64,000 bases of DNA from JALZOC01 sp035758845 (GCA_035758845.1 DASTVZ010000104.1:1-64000); one strand, 5' to 3'; positions 52,800-62,637 are shown, numbered from the stretch's first letter. Numbers and translations are program-made. Notes: generated from the letters alone by a model not told the origin.

Positions 52800-52962
52800 T
52801 TTTGGAGCCTTCTGTCCGACCGGACCGTAACCAAAGTCACCCTTTCGAATGACTTCTGAGCGACTGACCACCGAAATCCCTTAAAACGGGCGGCATCGAG
52901 GCAGCGGCACCTGATTTGTGTGTCCCGCGGTTCGTCCCTGATCCAACAGCAGGAGTAGCCTC

Positions 52963-55866
52963 GTGCCCAAACGCCTTCCGAGTGCCCTGATTGCCGCGGT
53001 TGCGGTCGCCACCGCAACGGTCATGCTGACTGCGCAGCAAGGTCCGCCGCAGAGCCGAGGACAATCTCCAATTCGCCTGAAGGCAACCACGTTCACGCCA
53101 ACGCGTGGCGAGGAGCCGAATATTCCTCCCGGCCTGACGATCGCTGGATACGGGACCAACCAGCGCGGCTACTACCTGGTGCAATTCGAGGGTCCTGTCC
53201 TCGAATCGTGGAAAACTGATCTCGCAGCCGCCGGCGTCGACATCCTTGATTACGTACCGGACTTCGCGTTCAAGGTCCGCATGACGCCCACACAAGCGGC
53301 GCAGGTCGGCCGGCTGGCATCCGTGGTTTGGGTCGGTCTGTTCCACCCCGCATACAAACTCGGTCCCCACGTGACACGCAATGGGGCGCGACCGTACACG
53401 GTCCGAATCGAACGCGGCGCGGACGCGGCGGCAGCACAAGCGTCAATTGCCGCAACTGGCGCGCTGATTCAGAACCGCGACGGATTGTTGCTCGCGGTGA
53501 CCGCGACCTCGGCGCAGCTTGATGCGATCGCGCACGTGCTCGACGTCGCGAGTGTCGAGAATCTGCTTCTGCGAAAGAAGAACAACGAGTACGGCGGCGG
53601 CGCAATTATGGGGGCCACGGTCGCCAACAGTCACGGGTTCGACGGATCGACGCAGACGGTCGCTGTGGCCGACACTGGCCTCGGTAATGGAACAGCCGCG
53701 ACGGCTTTCATCGACATTCCGTCGGGCCGCATCACCGGGATCTTCAACTGGCCCGGTGCCGCCGGTGGATGTTTCTCGAGTATCACCAATGACGGAGCCG
53801 TCGACGTCGACAGTGGGCACGGGACGCACACGACGACATCGATACTCGGCGCCGGCGGTCCAAGCGGCGAGGGCCGCGGTACTGCTCCGGCGGCGCATCT
53901 CATCTTCCAGGCCGTGGAAAACTGGGCGACCATTTCAAACTTCTGTAAAGCGTTCTATGGGCTGTCAGACGGCTATTACCTCGTCGGTCTTCCATCCGAT
54001 ATCCGCGAGCTCTTCCTCCAGGGCTACAACAACGGCGCGCGCATCCACTCCAATTCCTGGGGCAGTGACGCCGCCGGTTCGTACACCAGCGACAGCGTCA
54101 ACGCCGACGAGTTCGTCTGGAGCCATCGCGACATGGCCATCACGTTCTCCGCGGGCAATGCGGGCGTCGATGCGAACGGTGACGGCATCATCGACGCCGG
54201 CTCGATCGGCTCGCCCGCAACCGCGAAGAACGTCATCAGTGTTGGCGCGAGCGAAAACGATCGGGCCGGACAGTGGTCCTGCGATACCGCTCTGACCTAC
54301 ACGAACTGCGCGGCACAAGGCGGACAGAACACGTTGTTCACATACGGGGCTGGATGGCCGATCGACTACCCCGCCAACCCCATCAAGGACGATCCAAGCG
54401 CGGGAAATGCCGATCAAATGGCTGCCTTCAGCAGCCGCGGTCCCGCCGACGACGGCCGCATCAAACCGGATGTCGTGGCCCCTGGCACCTGGGTGCTGTC
54501 AGGATTCGCGGACACATTCCAGCAACAGTACGATGCATCCCCAAACCCGCAGAACGGCGCGTATCAATATGACGGATGGGGATTCCCGCTCAATTCGTAC
54601 TACAAGTACATGGGTGGCACATCCATGTCGAACCCGCTGGTCGCTGGCGGTGCTGCGGTCGTTCGCGATTTCTACCAGAAGACCGCGGGACATTCGGCCA
54701 GCGCAGCCCTGGTCAAAGCGACACTTGTGAACTCCGCGATCGATCTACTCGACGAGAACAACGACGGCTTCAGCGACAACGCGAATCCGATTCCAAACCG
54801 TCATGAAGGGTGGGGACGAGTCGATCTCGCTGCCGCCACCGACGGCACCCGTCAGTTCGTCGACGGCCCGACGCTCACCACGAACATCAGCGCGACATAC
54901 ACCTACCCGCTCGCCACAGCCGGCTCGCCCTTCAAGGTCACGCTCGCATGGAGCGACTACCCGTCGACGACCTCCGCCTCCAAGAACCTGGTCAACGACC
55001 TCGATCTGATCGTGACGGCACCTGATGGCACGCGATATCTCGGGAACGTGTTCGCGAGCGGTTGGTCACAGCCAGTAGGCGTCGCCGATCGCACGAACAA
55101 CCTGGAAAACGTCTATGTGCAATCCGCAGCCAGCGGCAGTTGGACGGTGGAGGTGCGAGGTTTCAACGTTCCGAGCGGTCCCCAGCCGTTCGCGCTGGTG
55201 ATCGACGGTGCCTTCGGCACACCGCCGCCTCCGCCTGCGCCGTTGGCGCCCAGTAATCTCGTCGCAACGCCGATCTCCGTCAGTCAAATCAACCTGAACT
55301 GGTCGGATAACTCCAGCAACGAAACCGGATTCGAGATCGAACGCTGCGAAGGCAGTGGCTGCACAACGTTCATCCCGATCGGTCAGGCGGGAGCGGGGGC
55401 TACTGGTTTCAGCAACACCGGGCTCTCGGGAGGAACGACCTATACATATCGGGTCCGGGCATTCAATGCGGGCGGATCATCTGACTACTCGAACACCGGC
55501 GAAGCGACGACCCCGGTGGCGCCGCCTCCGCCACAGTCTCATGTTGGGGATTTGGACGCAACCACGACGAGCGCCAAGAACTCGTGGCAGGCGGCAATAA
55601 CGGTAACGGTACATAACTCGGCGCACAATGGACTGAGCGGCGCGACGGTAACTGGAACCTGGAGCGGAGGTTTCGCCGGATCCGGCTCGTGTACGACCAA
55701 CGCTGCGGGTCAGTGCGCCGTTCAAACCGGGAGCATGAATCGCAACCGGACCAGCGTCACGTTTACGGTGACCAGCATCACCAGCTCACTGGCCTACGCA
55801 TCGGCGAGCAATCACGATCCAGACGGGAGCAGCAACGGAACGAGCATTACCGCGATCAAGCCGTAG
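52963..55866 (+). CDS. Secreted subtilase (S8) with FnIII and Ig-like tails
   Basis: The 967-residue protein has a signal peptide, a propeptide-like region (about 30-210), and a kexin-like S8 catalytic domain with a complete triad: Asp237 in VADTGLG, His286 in GHGTH, Ser554 in GTSMSNP, plus the oxyanion segment HSNSWGS. After it come a P-domain-like jelly roll (LVNDLDLIVTAPDGTRYLGN), a fibronectin III domain (APSNLVATPISVSQINLNWSDNSSNETGFEIER), and a C-terminal Ig-like domain with VTVHNSAHNGLSGATVTGTW. It acts outside the cell, perhaps sorted to the surface. The start is GTG behind AGGAG. It is alone in its transcription direction. Confidence 0.92.
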   Translation: MPKRLPSALIAAVAVATATVMLTAQQGPPQSRGQSPIRLKATTFTPTRGEEPNIPPGLTIAGYGTNQRGYYLVQFEGPVLESWKTDLAAAGVDILDYVPDFAFKVRMTPTQAAQVGRLASVVWVGLFHPAYKLGPHVTRNGARPYTVRIERGADAAAAQASIAATGALIQNRDGLLLAVTATSAQLDAIAHVLDVASVENLLLRKKNNEYGGGAIMGATVANSHGFDGSTQTVAVADTGLGNGTAATAFIDIPSGRITGIFNWPGAAGGCFSSITNDGAVDVDSGHGTHTTTSILGAGGPSGEGRGTAPAAHLIFQAVENWATISNFCKAFYGLSDGYYLVGLPSDIRELFLQGYNNGARIHSNSWGSDAAGSYTSDSVNADEFVWSHRDMAITFSAGNAGVDANGDGIIDAGSIGSPATAKNVISVGASENDRAGQWSCDTALTYTNCAAQGGQNTLFTYGAGWPIDYPANPIKDDPSAGNADQMAAFSSRGPADDGRIKPDVVAPGTWVLSGFADTFQQQYDASPNPQNGAYQYDGWGFPLNSYYKYMGGTSMSNPLVAGGAAVVRDFYQKTAGHSASAALVKATLVNSAIDLLDENNDGFSDNANPIPNRHEGWGRVDLAAATDGTRQFVDGPTLTTNISATYTYPLATAGSPFKVTLAWSDYPSTTSASKNLVNDLDLIVTAPDGTRYLGNVFASGWSQPVGVADRTNNLENVYVQSAASGSWTVEVRGFNVPSGPQPFALVIDGAFGTPPPPPAPLAPSNLVATPISVSQINLNWSDNSSNETGFEIERCEGSGCTTFIPIGQAGAGATGFSNTGLSGGTTYTYRVRAFNAGGSSDYSNTGEATTPVAPPPPQSHVGDLDATTTSAKNSWQAAITVTVHNSAHNGLSGATVTGTWSGGFAGSGSCTTNAAGQCAVQTGSMNRNRTSVTFTVTSITSSLAYASASNHDPDGSSNGTSITAIKP

Positions 55867-55901
55867 CGAGTGTTGAGGAAGTACTCAACCGGCACGTGAG
55901 G

Positions 55902-57536
55902 TCACCGGACGGCAGCCTGTGCGGTGGCCAGCGTGGCGGCGGATCCTGCGGCCATCGCCTCGTAGTAACTCGTGAAGCGCTGCGGCTCGGGAGCAGAGTT
56001 GTAGTTCTTCAAGTTGTTCGCCCACCGGAACCCAATAGGCTGATAGAGCAGCTCCACGGTGACACCAAACGGTCCTGCGGCGTTCGCGATCGGCACTGAG
56101 TATCGAATCTGATCTCGCCCGCCGGCGAAGTCCGAATCGTCCGCGGCGCCGCCATGGACGGCAATGTCCGATTCGGCGGTCTGCTTATCGAACCCGCGGG
56201 GCAGCAGCCGGTTATCTTTTAAGTAACCGACGGCCGTAAGCAGACCAGTTGTCACCCCACCCTTCGAATCGCCGAGGATGCTTTCATAGATTTGAACTTG
56301 ATCGGCGCTGCGGATTTCCGTGTAGTGCAGCTCGAATTTCTGTGCCTCGACGTCGTTGTCGTTCCCCTTGATCGATCCGTCCGCGTTCAGAGCACCCGAC
56401 TCGAACACGATCCGGCCCGCACCATCGCGAACGACAAGGTGAAGCCAGGCGCGACGCGAGGGATAGGCGGTGGGCAACTTGTGACCACCGAGATTTTCGA
56501 CCGCGACGTCGACGCGCAGTCGGCCGTCTTCGACGCGCAGGTCGCTGAGTCGTACAGCGGCCGCGCGCGCGCCGAGGTACTCGATCGTCCGATCGGCGGC
56601 GGCGGTGAGTTCCTGCGGCAGCGCCGCAACATCAAGCGTCTCGCGGTAGCGGTTCAGCATCCGCTGCATGAAGAAATTCGCCGCAACGAACAGATGCCGG
56701 GCGACACCTTCACGCGGCCGACCGAACACACGCGTGATTGGAACCGGTTCGACGACCTTCGGCATGTGACAGGACTGGCAGCTTTGGGTATTGCGATAGT
56801 CACTGTGCAGCCATTCCTGATACGGCACCTGTTCGGGCAATCGTCCGATCTCACGACCATCCGGTCCGAGCGCCGTGGTGAACAATGTGTGGCACGTCGC
56901 GCACATTTCCGATTGCCGTATGTGGTTCGACTGCGTGGGTTGATAGCCCTCCGTCGAGCTGAGCATGATCCGCCGGTGGCCTTTATCCACCTCGTAGGGA
57001 CCGTACTCAGGCCGAGCGGCCGGATCCACCGGGGGCTGTACGACGAATCCACCGTTGAAGCTGTCTGCAGTCCCCAGCTTCTCGGTGCTGATCTGATGGC
57101 ACACGGAACACGACACACCATCAGCGGCCTTCATTCGATCCTCGTCACCGCGGTCGAACGGAAGGTGCGCGAAAATCCGAGCACGCTCGCCGCGCAGCTT
57201 TGCTTCATACCGCACAATCGGCATGTGACACACCGCGCACTCGTCTTCTATTTCCGCCGCGGCGTTCGGATGATCGATGGTTTCGCGGCGGACACTCGCC
57301 TGCCAGTACGGATCGCGTGACGAGTTCGCCATCATGCTCGCTCGCCAGTCGAACCCGATCGACATGTCTTCGCCTGATGGCGTGCGCATCCCGTTGTGAC
57401 ACGCGACGCAGCGGTCGGATGTGTGGAACTCGACCGTGCGCTTCGAGTCGGCTGCGCGGATGCTGGTCGCGGCGATCGCCGCCGCGAGCGCGAGCGAGGC
57501 GCACGCAAGCACTGCACGCGCCGGGTTCACTTCCAT
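55902..57536 (-). CDS. Periplasmic pentaheme c-type cytochrome (cytochrome c554-like)
   Basis: The 544-residue protein has a signal peptide and five CxxCH heme sites: CVACH (43-47), CAVCH (100-104), CSVCH (143-147), CATCH (212-216), CQSCH (253-257), in the N-terminal half, which resembles the cytochrome c554/c-prime family. The C-terminal half (about 300-544) is a heme-free beta-rich domain with GGHKLPTAYPSRRAWLHLVV. The ATG at 57536 overlaps the stop of the preceding gene by 10 bases, so the two are coupled. Likely an electron carrier or reductase; the substrate is unknown. Confidence 0.9.
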   Translation of the reverse strand: MEVNPARAVLACASLALAAAIAATSIRAADSKRTVEFHTSDRCVACHNGMRTPSGEDMSIGFDWRASMMANSSRDPYWQASVRRETIDHPNAAAEIEDECAVCHMPIVRYEAKLRGERARIFAHLPFDRGDEDRMKAADGVSCSVCHQISTEKLGTADSFNGGFVVQPPVDPAARPEYGPYEVDKGHRRIMLSSTEGYQPTQSNHIRQSEMCATCHTLFTTALGPDGREIGRLPEQVPYQEWLHSDYRNTQSCQSCHMPKVVEPVPITRVFGRPREGVARHLFVAANFFMQRMLNRYRETLDVAALPQELTAAADRTIEYLGARAAAVRLSDLRVEDGRLRVDVAVENLGGHKLPTAYPSRRAWLHLVVRDGAGRIVFESGALNADGSIKGNDNDVEAQKFELHYTEIRSADQVQIYESILGDSKGGVTTGLLTAVGYLKDNRLLPRGFDKQTAESDIAVHGGAADDSDFAGGRDQIRYSVPIANAAGPFGVTVELLYQPIGFRWANNLKNYNSAPEPQRFTSYYEAMAAGSAATLATAQAAVR

Positions 57537-58615
57537 CCCTCGCGGAAGCCGCCGTCGAACCAATCCCACATCAAATAGAAGACCAGTTGCTTTGCGCGAC
57601 CGGCAGTATTGGTCGCTGGCAACTGCAAACCGACGTTGACCCGTACGTGCTGTCGACGATTCAGCGACACTTGAAACTGCGGTACCAGATCAATGTTGGA
57701 CCGCGCTCCCTCTTCAAAGTCGCGCTCGCTCACAACTTCGAGCATCGGCGACCACTGGCGGCCGAGACCATTGTCCTGGCGCCACGTTCGGCCTCCCGCG
57801 ACCCGCCAGTAAAAGGTCCGTGGCGATTTCTCTGTCGATGTCGGCTGATCCGTCCCAATCTGCGTCTGCACGAACGACTCCCGCGGCAGGATCTGTCCGA
57901 TGGCAGCGAAGAAGCCGAAGGTCGTCACGCCAGTCCCCAGGCCGCGATCGCTGTTGCCACTCGGGAACACGATCTCGCCGAACCCGCTCACGATCGTGTC
58001 GCGGCTGGTCAGGAACACGTGTTTCAGACCCACCGCGACATCGCCGATACCGCTGGCACGTTCGCTGTCCGTCGTCTGAATGCTGGTGAACGGAATCGCG
58101 ATCTCGAGCTGATCGCGGACGCCGAGCCGCCTTTCATACGCCAGCTCGCTGTCCCAGTCGGGCCCATGATCGGTCGTCGCACCCACCGTCAGTACGGTCT
58201 CGCTCTCCGGAAACGCCTTTTCGGTGCGCAACGGACGCGGCAGATTCAGCTCGGCGCGCGCCCACCGTTTGTCGTCGCACTGCGAGCGCAAGTATCCGAT
58301 GACCGCGTTGATCTGCTCGGCAGTGAGCGCATCGACGAACGACGGCATGATCCGAGAGAACCCGCGGCCATGGCCGCCTTGCGTGATGATTGCCCTCCAG
58401 TCGACGTCGCGTTCAGGTGTCGTGGTGGAGCAATCGGTGAAGTCCGGATAGGTCGACGGCTTCTCGAATCCAATCGTGGTGTCATCGGCTCCGGCGCCTC
58501 TCGGACCGTGGCAACCGGCACAACCGGCATCGAAGATCGCTTCGCCGGATGTGAGGCCGAAGGCAGGCGATAGCGATGGTTCTTGAGCACGCGCTGAATT
58601 CGCGCACGCGCACAC
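57527..58615 (-). CDS. Cytochrome c fused to an outer-membrane-barrel-like domain
   Basis: From the first canonical start (GTG, 58615) the protein has 362 residues: one heme site CAGCH near residue 33 in a class-I cytochrome c domain (to about 112; later axial Met in RIMPSFVDALT), then a beta-rich domain (about 130-362) with alternating strands such as DQLEIAIPFTSI, IGDVAVGLKHVFL and HVRVNVGLQL, which resembles the PF13557 transporter-like barrels. The frame extends upstream and reads YARSVITVVLVCACANSARAQ, a convincing signal peptide, but this needs a non-standard start (ATT at 58651). The downstream pentaheme gene is coupled by a 10-base overlap. The fusion may carry electrons at the outer membrane; this is inference. 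Confidence 0.82.
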   Translation of the reverse strand: MCACANSARAQEPSLSPAFGLTSGEAIFDAGCAGCHGPRGAGADDTTIGFEKPSTYPDFTDCSTTTPERDVDWRAIITQGGHGRGFSRIMPSFVDALTAEQINAVIGYLRSQCDDKRWARAELNLPRPLRTEKAFPESETVLTVGATTDHGPDWDSELAYERRLGVRDQLEIAIPFTSIQTTDSERASGIGDVAVGLKHVFLTSRDTIVSGFGEIVFPSGNSDRGLGTGVTTFGFFAAIGQILPRESFVQTQIGTDQPTSTEKSPRTFYWRVAGGRTWRQDNGLGRQWSPMLEVVSERDFEEGARSNIDLVPQFQVSLNRRQHVRVNVGLQLPATNTAGRAKQLVFYLMWDWFDGGFREGWK

Positions 58616-58651
58616 AAGGACGACGGTGATGACGGACCGGGCGTAGGGAAT

Positions 58652-58952
58652 GGCTTACTGTATGCCAAAAGATGGCGAACTCCGCAAGTCGGCATCGGTT
58701 CGGACTGGACGCATCTCTGAAACAACGCAGACAAGCGACCATCGCAGGTTACGCTGGAACATCGCAGAATCGCCCAGACGGTGGGAATTCTTTCGCAGCA
58801 GTAATAGCGAGAGGCGGTGTACGCAATGTCCGACTTCGAACGTTTATTGGGTGAGACGGTCACCGAACTAAAACACGGGGGTGAACGAGCCTCGGCACGT
58901 GCCTTGCTCGGACACTCGCGTCGACACGCACATGTGTCAGAGGAGAAGGACG
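58652..58952. other. Divergent intergenic region without a supported gene
   Basis: It separates the cytochrome-barrel gene (minus) and the small winged-helix gene (plus). Frames beginning at 58650 and 58817 exist but show no family features, and the latter runs across the real small gene. Promoters for both strands must lie here; I cannot place them. Confidence 0.5.
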
Positions 58953-59180
58953 ATGATTGCGACGCGCAGCCGGATTGGAATGTTGATCACGAAGATCCAA
59001 GACGCTTTTCTGGATACGCCCGGGTTGACACTGACGCTCGGCGATGCAGTCAGCCGATTCGCTCTCGACATGGTCACCTGTCAAGCCTTGCTCGATGTCC
59101 TGGTCGATGCCGGAGTGCTCACCACCAACGCCACAGGAGGTTACGTGCGGTACTTCCCGCACGCGGTCCGCGCGGCGTGA
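58953..59180 (+). CDS. Small winged-helix-like protein
   Basis: The 75-residue protein starts MIATRSRIGM at an ATG behind AGGAGAAGG. Its sequence (LITKIQDAFLDTPGLTLTLGDAVSRFALDMVTCQALLDVLVDAGVL and a final YVRYFP) has the alternation of a small helix-turn-helix or winged-helix domain, where LTLGDAVSRF and CQALLDVLVDAGVL are the two helices. It has no other domain. It sits between two c-type cytochrome genes on the opposite strand, so it may regulate them. The family is one I recall only as uncharacterised in Acidobacteriota. Confidence 0.72.
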   Translation: MIATRSRIGMLITKIQDAFLDTPGLTLTLGDAVSRFALDMVTCQALLDVLVDAGVLTTNATGGYVRYFPHAVRAA

Positions 59181-59225
59181 GCTAGAGGTCTTGGCCCGTT
59201 AGAATCTGCACAGAATGACGATTTC

Positions 59226-60161
59226 TTATTTCCTCTGCGGCGGAAAATCGTTCAAGTACAAGTACGCCGCTGCGACTTCGTACCCCTTGAGATAAAAGAA
59301 CACGGGCATCCGCCCTCGGTAATGGAAGGGCAGATCGCCCATGGTCGTCGCCGCCCCATTCCGGACTTTGTTCACGAAGTCCACGACCGACCTGTCGGCG
59401 CGCAGTGTCGAGAGAGGCGGAATCTCACCATTCATCAACGCGTGTGCTGTCGGCCTGGGACCAACGGCATCGTGACAGATGTGACAAGTGCCCTTGACTA
59501 CGTTCTCGCCCAGACGCTCCCAGCTGACGGTTCTTCGCGTCAGCGGCTTCGCGTCAGACGTGCCGGCCAGCAGGGTCAGGTACGCGTAGAGCATGTCGAT
59601 GTCAGCTTCGTCGAGATGGGCCCGGGCCGGCATTTTTTCCCCGCCCTGCCTGATGCGCGTGTAAAGGTCGCGCTTCATCTGAATCGCTTGCTTCCGCGCT
59701 GCTGCGACATCTGCACCGTCTCCCTCCTGACGCAGCTTCTGCTGCATCAGCTGAATCGAGGATCCCTGCACCATCGGCAGCAGCGAACGAACATCAGGCG
59801 CGGTGCCGGTGCCTTCCGCCGCATGGCAGGCCTGGCAGTTCTGCCGATATAGATCTGCGCCCGTGACTTCGACGGATCGCCCCGCAGGCAACGCGAGTGC
59901 TTCGTGTGGAGGCGTCTGCTCGTTCGCGTTCGGACCGTACCGCCCCGAACCACGGCCGAGACTGGTACTGCGGTACGGAAGCCCAAGGTGATTCAACCAG
60001 CTCGGTCCCGTTACCGGGGTGACGATCGGTTCGATGGATGTAGTGGAATGCTTCTCCTGTGCCGGCAGGACGCCATCAGGCGCGGCGGCGATGAGGCTCG
60101 CGACGGTGGTAATCCCACAAACGAGGAGAATCGAAAAGCGGCACGACAGTGTGCGTCGCAT
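59226..60161 (-). CDS. Diheme c-type cytochrome
   Basis: The 311-residue protein has an N-terminal signal/anchor and two heme sites, CQACH near residue 109 and CHICH near 225, each in its own cytochrome c domain; METs for axial ligation are likely in KMPARAHLD and TMGDLPF. It ends YLNDFPPQRK without a membrane segment. It is a periplasmic electron carrier, possibly partner of the cytochrome genes at 55902-58615, from which it is separated by the small plus-strand gene. Confidence 0.88.
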   Translation of the reverse strand: MRRTLSCRFSILLVCGITTVASLIAAAPDGVLPAQEKHSTTSIEPIVTPVTGPSWLNHLGLPYRSTSLGRGSGRYGPNANEQTPPHEALALPAGRSVEVTGADLYRQNCQACHAAEGTGTAPDVRSLLPMVQGSSIQLMQQKLRQEGDGADVAAARKQAIQMKRDLYTRIRQGGEKMPARAHLDEADIDMLYAYLTLLAGTSDAKPLTRRTVSWERLGENVVKGTCHICHDAVGPRPTAHALMNGEIPPLSTLRADRSVVDFVNKVRNGAATTMGDLPFHYRGRMPVFFYLKGYEVAAAYLYLNDFPPQRK

Positions 60162-60352
60162 GATGAAACCCTCTGCTCGTGAAGACGGGCAACGATCGTG
60201 CCGCGCATCCAGCGGCCCCCGCCGTGCAAAACGACGCGGCCTGTCGGGTTTCCGTCAGTTCACTGCCGAATGGTCGTCGGCCTCGGCAGGTGTACAATCA
60301 CGCGGTCAAGCACGTTCAATGTCGACGGACGCGTTCACTTCGTGAGGACGTT

Positions 60353-61021
60353 ATGAAGAGGACCATGCTCGCTGTCTCGGTCGTACTGGTCGCGACACTT
60401 CTCACCGTTGCTGCACAACCCGCACCCGGCAAGGAAGAACTGAAGTTGAAGCTTCCAAAGCCGATGTTCATTGGCACCCCCACGAACCTCAAAAGCCCGA
60501 ATCTCGAAGTGATCACTGGAAAATCCCGCGGACCTTTTTACGTGCCAAAAGGTACCGTACTGCTATCCGGAAAGAAAAAGGTCACGTCGAGCGAGATGAA
60601 CCCGGTGATCGGCGAGCTCGACATGATCACCGACGGCGAGAAGTCGGGGGGAGACGGGTACTTCGTCGAGCTGGGTCCTGGAGTTCAGTGGGTGCAGATC
60701 GATCTCGGGGCGCCCTACCCGCTCTACGCCATTCTCACCTGGCACTATCACAGCCAGGCGCGGGTTTATCGTGACGTGATCGTGCAGATCTCGGACGACC
60801 CGTCGTTCAAGACCGGCGTCACGACGGTCTTCAACAACGATCACGACAACTCGGCCAAGCTTGGACAGGGCAAGGACAAGGAATACATCGAGGTCGCTGA
60901 AGGCAAGCTGTTCGATCTGAAGGGCGCAAAAGGGCGCTACGTCCGGCTCTGGTCAAAGGGCAACACAACGAACGATTTGAACCATTACGTCGAAGTCGAG
61001 GTCTACGGCGTGCCGAAATGA
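60353..61021 (+). CDS. Exported discoidin-like hypothetical protein
   Basis: The 222-residue protein has a signal peptide (about 1-21) and one galactose-binding (F5/8 type C-like) domain: GDGYFVELGPGVQWVQIDLGAPYPLYAILTWHYHSQARVYRDVIVQIS and a closing GRYVRLWSKGNTTNDLNHYVEVEVYG. It probably binds sugars or cell-wall material in the periplasm. Its stop overlaps the ATG of the glycosyltransferase gene (ATGA), so it is translationally coupled to it. Confidence 0.82.
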   Translation: MKRTMLAVSVVLVATLLTVAAQPAPGKEELKLKLPKPMFIGTPTNLKSPNLEVITGKSRGPFYVPKGTVLLSGKKKVTSSEMNPVIGELDMITDGEKSGGDGYFVELGPGVQWVQIDLGAPYPLYAILTWHYHSQARVYRDVIVQISDDPSFKTGVTTVFNNDHDNSAKLGQGKDKEYIEVAEGKLFDLKGAKGRYVRLWSKGNTTNDLNHYVEVEVYGVPK

Positions 61022-62637
61022 CGCGCGCGGTCGCCGGGGCTCTCGTCGCGCTCGCGCTAACCGCCGCGCTCGCGCTGCGCGTTGCGCGGCTGGAGGTGCG
61101 ACCGATGCACCACGACGAAGCAAACCAGGCGATCAAGTTTGGCGATCTTCTCGAACGCGGCGAGTACCGCTACGATTTTCGCGACCACCACGGCCCGACA
61201 CTGTACTATCTGACGCTGCCGTCCGCGTGGGCCGGCCGGCGCCATACGCTCGGGTCGCTCGATGAACTGACGCTGCGTCGCGTACCAGTTGCGTTCGGTA
61301 TCGCGACGATCCTGCTGCTCCCGCTGCTCACGGCCGGAATCGGCCGGACGGCGGTCGCCGTCGCCACCATCCTCATGGCGCTGTCGCCCGCGATGGTCTT
61401 TTATTCGCGGATGTTCATCCAGGAAGCACTGTTCGCGTGCTTCGCGTTCGCGTTCGTGATCGCCATTGGGCGTATCGCGACCAACGCCGGCCGCACGTGG
61501 TGGATACTGGCCGGGATCGCCGCAGGCTTCGCGGCGGCAACGAAGGAGACGGCGGTGATCGTGCTGCCGGCGGCGATCATCGCATCCGCGATCGCCTGGT
61601 GGTCGGTCGGATCACGCCGACCGTCGAACGCGATAACGACCGGGCGCTGGCGTATGCCGCTCGTCATGGCCGTGGCGGCAGCCGCAAGTGTCGCAATCGT
61701 CTTCTATTCATCCTTTTTCGCATCCCCCGCCGGCCTTCTCGAGCCGTTCCGCGGCAGCCGCACGTACCTGGCGCGCGGAATCGATCCCGCTAATCACGCA
61801 CATCCGTGGCATTACTATTTTCACCTGCTCACCTACACATCGTCGGGCGGACTGAAATGGAGCGAGGGTCTGGTCGCCGGGTTGGCCTTGGCTGGCGCCG
61901 TAACGGCGTGGCGCCAGTACGCGCCCTCGGACACCGAAGGAAGATTCTGGGCTCGCTATCTTTCGGCCGATGTTGCGATCACAGCGTCGATTTTCTCCGT
62001 GATTCCTTACAAGACGCCATGGAATGTGCTGGCCTTCTATGTTGTGGCATTTCCGTTGGCTGGAATCGGGTTCGCGTCACTGCTCGAGATGACCCGTTCA
62101 CGCGCGATGCGCGGTCTGCTCATATCGGGTCTCACGGTCGCCTGTTTCAGTCTTGGATCGCAGGCGTGGCGCGCTGCAGTGACGTACGCAGCCGACCCTC
62201 GCAATCCATACGTCTACGCGCAGACAGTGCCCGACGCGGTCCGGATGGCCAGACGGATTCTTGATCTGGCACCGCTCCACGCCGACGGTATGCGCATGCA
62301 GGTATCCGTCATTGCACCGCCCTACGAACAGTGGCCGCTTCCCTGGTATCTCCGCGGCATGCCGAACGTCGGCTACTGGACCGCTCCCGGTGACGACCTC
62401 GCGATGGGAGCGCCGGTCATCGTCAGCTCTCTGCAGTACGCACCCGCCCTTGACGCCGCGCTGGGCGATCGATACGTGTCTGAATTCTTCGGCCTGCGGC
62501 CGGACGTGCTCCTGACGCTGTACATCGAACGCGGATTGTGGAACCGTCGCGAGCGGAACGGAGCGAGCGACGACAGCGCGAGCGAAGTGAAGCGAGCTAG
62601 TCGGGGTGCAGGGGGCCCCGACGATTCAAAAAAATGA
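61018..62637 (+). CDS. Multi-pass glycosyltransferase, Agl23-like (GT39-type fold)
   Basis: The 539-residue inner-membrane protein has about nine to ten hydrophobic segments. The start, RLEVRPMHHDEANQAIKFGDLLERGEYRYDFRDHHGPTLYYLT, is the acidic motif (DEA, first periplasmic loop) of the TIGR03663/flippase-activity-associated family, a GT-C enzyme class using lipid-linked sugars. A soluble C-terminal part (about 400-500) follows. It lies between a sugar-binding protein and a GT2 gene, with ATGA overlaps on both sides, giving a small glycan-assembly unit. Donor and acceptor are unknown. Confidence 0.87.
   Translation: MTRAVAGALVALALTAALALRVARLEVRPMHHDEANQAIKFGDLLERGEYRYDFRDHHGPTLYYLTLPSAWAGRRHTLGSLDELTLRRVPVAFGIATILLLPLLTAGIGRTAVAVATILMALSPAMVFYSRMFIQEALFACFAFAFVIAIGRIATNAGRTWWILAGIAAGFAAATKETAVIVLPAAIIASAIAWWSVGSRRPSNAITTGRWRMPLVMAVAAAASVAIVFYSSFFASPAGLLEPFRGSRTYLARGIDPANHAHPWHYYFHLLTYTSSGGLKWSEGLVAGLALAGAVTAWRQYAPSDTEGRFWARYLSADVAITASIFSVIPYKTPWNVLAFYVVAFPLAGIGFASLLEMTRSRAMRGLLISGLTVACFSLGSQAWRAAVTYAADPRNPYVYAQTVPDAVRMARRILDLAPLHADGMRMQVSVIAPPYEQWPLPWYLRGMPNVGYWTAPGDDLAMGAPVIVSSLQYAPALDAALGDRYVSEFFGLRPDVLLTLYIERGLWNRRERNGASDDSASEVKRASRGAGGPDDSKK

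Noticed and set aside
58817..59185. 122-residue plus-strand frame starting MYAMSDFERLLG
   Set aside because: Its N-terminus looks plausible, but the rest is out of frame across the small winged-helix gene, which has a far better ribosome site; I could not support it.
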